Shown one piece after another: positions 61,655 through 64,000 of a stretch of DNA of 64,000 bases. The notes beneath the pieces were generated by a model. That model was not told the origin of the DNA. It ran no database searches and saw only the letters and a list, made by a program, of their open reading frames with translations. Within the stretch, counting starts at the first letter, position 1. The number at the start of each line of letters is the position of its first letter. Source of the stretch: an uncultured Selenomonadaceae bacterium (GTDB taxonomy: Bacteria > Bacillota > Negativicutes > Selenomonadales > Selenomonadaceae); NCBI GenBank assembly GCA_905233135.1, contig CAJOCQ010000015.1, positions 1-64,000 of the forward strand, written 5' to 3'. Both the position numbers and the translations under genes were made by a program.

Positions 61655-62706
61655 AGAAACATAGCGGCGGCTTGGGGAATTTTCTAAACGCAGTGACGCA
61701 AACGGCGGAAAAAAATGAAGTAGCCGAAGAAAAAATAATTTATGTTGATATAGACGAGATAGAAACCAATCCGCAGAATTTTTACGGCTTAAGAAATATC
61801 GAAGAATTGGCAGGGTTAATATCAGTCTCAAAATTAATCGAGCCGTTGACTGTCATAAAAAAAAGTGACGGTAAATATAAATTAATTTCGGGACATCGCC
61901 GCCGCGCGGCAGTTCAAAAGCTATTGGAAGACGGTATTTATACAGAAAGAAAATTGCCCTGCATAGTAAAAACGCCTGAAAAAATCCGAATTGAACAGGA
62001 AAACGGCGACATTATAGAATTTGACGAGGGCGCAGTGGAAATGCTAAATTTGATAGCGTCGAACAGAGGGCAACGCGAAGAACGCACGATTGAAGAAAAG
62101 TTGCAGGAAGTCAAATACTTGGAAAAATTTGCGCGCGCCCTTTACAACCAAAAAGAAAAAAGACGGCGCGGACGCTTTGTAAATTTTTTTGCGGAAGAAA
62201 TTTTAAATATATCAAAGTCGCAACTTTTGAGAATAAATGCGTTAGAAAAATTGACGCCGAAATTAAAGCAAGCGATTGACAGCGGCAAAATCAGTGAAAC
62301 TGCAGCATTGGAAATTGCAACATTTTCGCCGCAAGAGCAAGAAATTTGGCTTGAAAAAATCTTGGCGGGCGCAGTCAAAGGCACTGTTCAAGAAATTCAA
62401 AATTTGAAGAAACCGATACAAAAAATTTCTGCGGAAGAAAATTTTGTCTCAATGGCTGAAAAAAATACAGTGCGACAAATAAAGGGCGTACCTGAAAAAA
62501 TTGAAGACCCGCAAAGCGAAGCAGAAGAATGGATTTACCAAGAAAAGTTGACATTTTATCAAAAAATGTACGCGGAAGCAAAAAGGCTCAGCGCGGCTGA
62601 ATCAAACGAATTAAAGGCGGCGCAGTGGAAAATTCGCGCGTCTGTAGTGCAATATAACATTGAAGAATTGAAACTTCAGCATAAAAAAAGCAACGACAAT
62701 CAATAA
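61651..62706 (+). CDS. parB: ParB-type partition protein
   Basis: 351 residues, GTG start overlapping the parA stop, behind GGAGG. ParB/RepB nuclease-like domain: VDIDEIETNPQNFYGLRNIE, VSKLIEPLTVIKKSDGKYKL, ISGHRRRAAVQKLL (the GHRR motif), then DNA-binding helix region (LNISKSQLLRINALEKLTPK, SGKISETAALEIATFSPQEQ). The C-terminus is basic, coiled-coil-like. It binds a centromere-like site and loads the ParA system. No parS site seen in this window by eye. Length above the common ~290 because of the extended C-terminus. Confidence 0.88.
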   Translation: MKKHSGGLGNFLNAVTQTAEKNEVAEEKIIYVDIDEIETNPQNFYGLRNIEELAGLISVSKLIEPLTVIKKSDGKYKLISGHRRRAAVQKLLEDGIYTERKLPCIVKTPEKIRIEQENGDIIEFDEGAVEMLNLIASNRGQREERTIEEKLQEVKYLEKFARALYNQKEKRRRGRFVNFFAEEILNISKSQLLRINALEKLTPKLKQAIDSGKISETAALEIATFSPQEQEIWLEKILAGAVKGTVQEIQNLKKPIQKISAEENFVSMAEKNTVRQIKGVPEKIEDPQSEAEEWIYQEKLTFYQKMYAEAKRLSAAESNELKAAQWKIRASVVQYNIEELKLQHKKSNDNQ

Positions 62707-62715
62707 TGATTTTTG

Positions 62716-62744
62716 TTGACTATTAAAATTTTTCTTGATAATAT
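62716..62744 (+). promoter_or_regulatory. Promoter before the vWA protein
   Basis: TTGACT (62716-62721), 17-bp spacer, TAATAT (62739-62744) in the 67-bp gap between parB and the next gene, followed by AAGGTG ribosome site and ATG at 62774. Confidence 0.7.
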
Positions 62745-62773
62745 ATCAAAAAATTAAAAATTAAGGTGCGTTT

Positions 62774-64000
62774 ATGTTATCCAAAATTTTTATGACGGTT
62801 ATAATATTTTGTGCGAGTATTTTTAATTTTTGCGTTGGCGAATGCCGAGAAATTTTTTTTGTGGTAAACGCGGGGCAAAATATGAAAGTTTCAGACCCTT
62901 TCCACGTTGTGCCGGAAAGTATAATTTGGAGTGCGCAAAATTTTTCGGTGGCTGATGAAATTGGCGTGATAACTTTTGACGAAATACCTAAAGTTTTGCG
63001 CCCGCTTTCCAACATTAAAGATAATCCGATTGACAATTTGCAGATTGAATACAGCGGGAAAAGCAACGCAAGTGCGGCGTTGTTGCAAGCGGTTGATATT
63101 CTTTCAAAAAAATTTGACACCGAACGCGCAATAATTTTTTTTACTGACGGCGAAAATTTGTTGGACGAAACTTCGCAAACTGCAATGTTTGTTGAAAATG
63201 TCAAGGCGGGATTGCGCCAAGCAAAATGGCTCGGTATTCCCGTTTATATTTTGAGTTTGCGCGCGGATATAAATCCAAAAAATTATCATTCGTACGATTG
63301 GGCGAAAGAAATTCCGCTGAACTATTTGGATTTAATGACGGCGGTTCGCACGATTATTCACAACAATTTCCAAACACCGCATTTAAATATTTTGGCGGAA
63401 AATACCGCAGAAAAAAATTTAACTTTTGAAATACCGATAACCGCGCCCGACAATTTAAAAATTTTATTGCTGTCGTCGAGTGCGGGCAACGCAGAACTTT
63501 TAAATATTGAAAACGTTTCGAGCGTCAAAAAAAATTTTGTAAAAATCTTTGACCTCAACGCGCCAAAAACAAATCAATTTGAACTTCGCGCAGATTTCCC
63601 GCAAGGCAACGGCTTAACGTTGGACGTTATCCCGCAAGTTTCGGGAATTTTGCAAACAGATATTTCAGCGCAAATTTTTTCTGCAAACATTTTGGAAATT
63701 ACGCCGCTATATGCAAAGAATCCCGAAATTAAAATTTTTGGCGATAAATTTTTTGAAGGCAAGCGCGTAAATTTGCAGATTAACGATAAAAATTTTGTCG
63801 GCGCAGTTGAGGACGGAGTTATAAAAGTGCCGCTCGACGGCGCAGGCGAAATTATCAATTTGCAAAACATTCATTTTGAAAATTTGGGCGTAGTCTTCAG
63901 CGGCAACGATACCGCGCAATTAAAAAATCCCGCAAATATTCTTGTTTGGATAATTGCTCTCGCTGCGATTTTGACGATTTTAATTTTGGCGCGGCGTCTG
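62774..64000 (+). CDS. Secreted/membrane vWA-domain protein, 3' end outside the window
   Basis: 409 codons in the window without a stop; the frame is continuous to base 64000. ATG behind AAGGTG. Signal peptide ~1-22 (MLSKIFMTVIIFCASIFNF then CVGEC). A vWA-like domain follows: REIFFVVNAGQNMKVSDPFH (the MIDAS DxSxS is altered to NAGQN), DEIGVITFDEIPK, SGKSNASAALLQAVDILSKK, ERAIIFFTDGENLLDE (TDG kept). Beyond ~200, beta-sandwich-like strands and, at the very end, a membrane helix NILVWIIALAAILTILILAR. So it is an exported, anchored vWA protein of BatA-like or adhesion type. Altered MIDAS suggests metal binding is weak. Confidence 0.75.
   Translation, partial: MLSKIFMTVIIFCASIFNFCVGECREIFFVVNAGQNMKVSDPFHVVPESIIWSAQNFSVADEIGVITFDEIPKVLRPLSNIKDNPIDNLQIEYSGKSNASAALLQAVDILSKKFDTERAIIFFTDGENLLDETSQTAMFVENVKAGLRQAKWLGIPVYILSLRADINPKNYHSYDWAKEIPLNYLDLMTAVRTIIHNNFQTPHLNILAENTAEKNLTFEIPITAPDNLKILLLSSSAGNAELLNIENVSSVKKNFVKIFDLNAPKTNQFELRADFPQGNGLTLDVIPQVSGILQTDISAQIFSANILEITPLYAKNPEIKIFGDKFFEGKRVNLQINDKNFVGAVEDGVIKVPLDGAGEIINLQNIHFENLGVVFSGNDTAQLKNPANILVWIIALAAILTILILARRL

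Overview
The window looks like a stretch of an AT-rich genome from an anaerobic diderm Firmicute (Negativicutes/Selenomonadales-like). Many genes start at TTG or GTG behind strong AGGAGG-type ribosome sites, which is a Firmicute habit. A two-partner secretion pair (FhaC/ShlB-type outer-membrane transporter and giant TpsA-type adhesin) requires an outer membrane. The taxonomic placement is inference; no rRNA or tRNA is visible.

Region 1 (1-37.85 kb) is a large contractile-injection-system (CIS / T6SS-like) locus. Its core on the + strand reads: PAAR-capped AHH nuclease toxin and immunity gene (17.5-19.8 kb), sheath candidate (19.8 kb), tube-like protein (22.05 kb), VgrG spike (22.5 kb) and a two-gene baseplate-type pair (24.0-25.9 kb). 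After these come Hsp70-family ATPases interleaved with coiled-coil proteins (25.9-37.0 kb) and a fibre/collar-like protein (37.0 kb). Five Hsp70-family proteins lie in the locus (14.4, 25.9, 29.6, 32.0, 34.1 kb). One is fused to a von Willebrand A domain and two carry large unfamiliar N-terminal extensions. Three coiled-coil or helical neighbours end in a possibly GrpE-like domain. No ClpV/AAA+ ATPase and no TssJLM membrane complex is seen here. At the left edge (0-3.4 kb) sits a second copy of the baseplate-type pair and of the fibre-like gene.

Region 2 (3.4-9.4 kb, minus strand), lying between the two copies, is a cargo operon: short RHS protein, second VgrG, pentapeptide-repeat protein, a tube-like domain fused to a long repeat-bearing tail, and an overlapping immunity-like gene. 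It is followed by a gene graveyard (9.4-10.8 kb) holding remnants of a GIY-YIG nuclease, another nuclease-like protein, an HU protein and a bacteriocin-type peptidase/ABC exporter. A sigma factor with its own terminator follows.

Region 3 (37.9-40.0 kb) is one PLD-nuclease/SF2-helicase gene, possibly a defence gene. Region 4 (40.2-60.8 kb) is the surface-protein locus. A minus-strand transcript carries a YbjN-like gene, a 13.7-kb TpsA adhesin and an RTX-like repeat protein. Opposite it, from a divergent promoter, runs the TpsB transporter. All three minus-strand genes carry one single-base frameshift each. Region 5 (60.8-64 kb) has parA/parB-type partition genes and the start of a membrane-anchored vWA protein that runs off the window.

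Working model (inference): the CIS core builds a sheath/tube/spike particle armed with PAAR-toxin or tube-fused cargo, and the Hsp70 set, in place of ClpV, loads cargo or remodels the particle. The TPS/RTX locus displays large surface adhesins.
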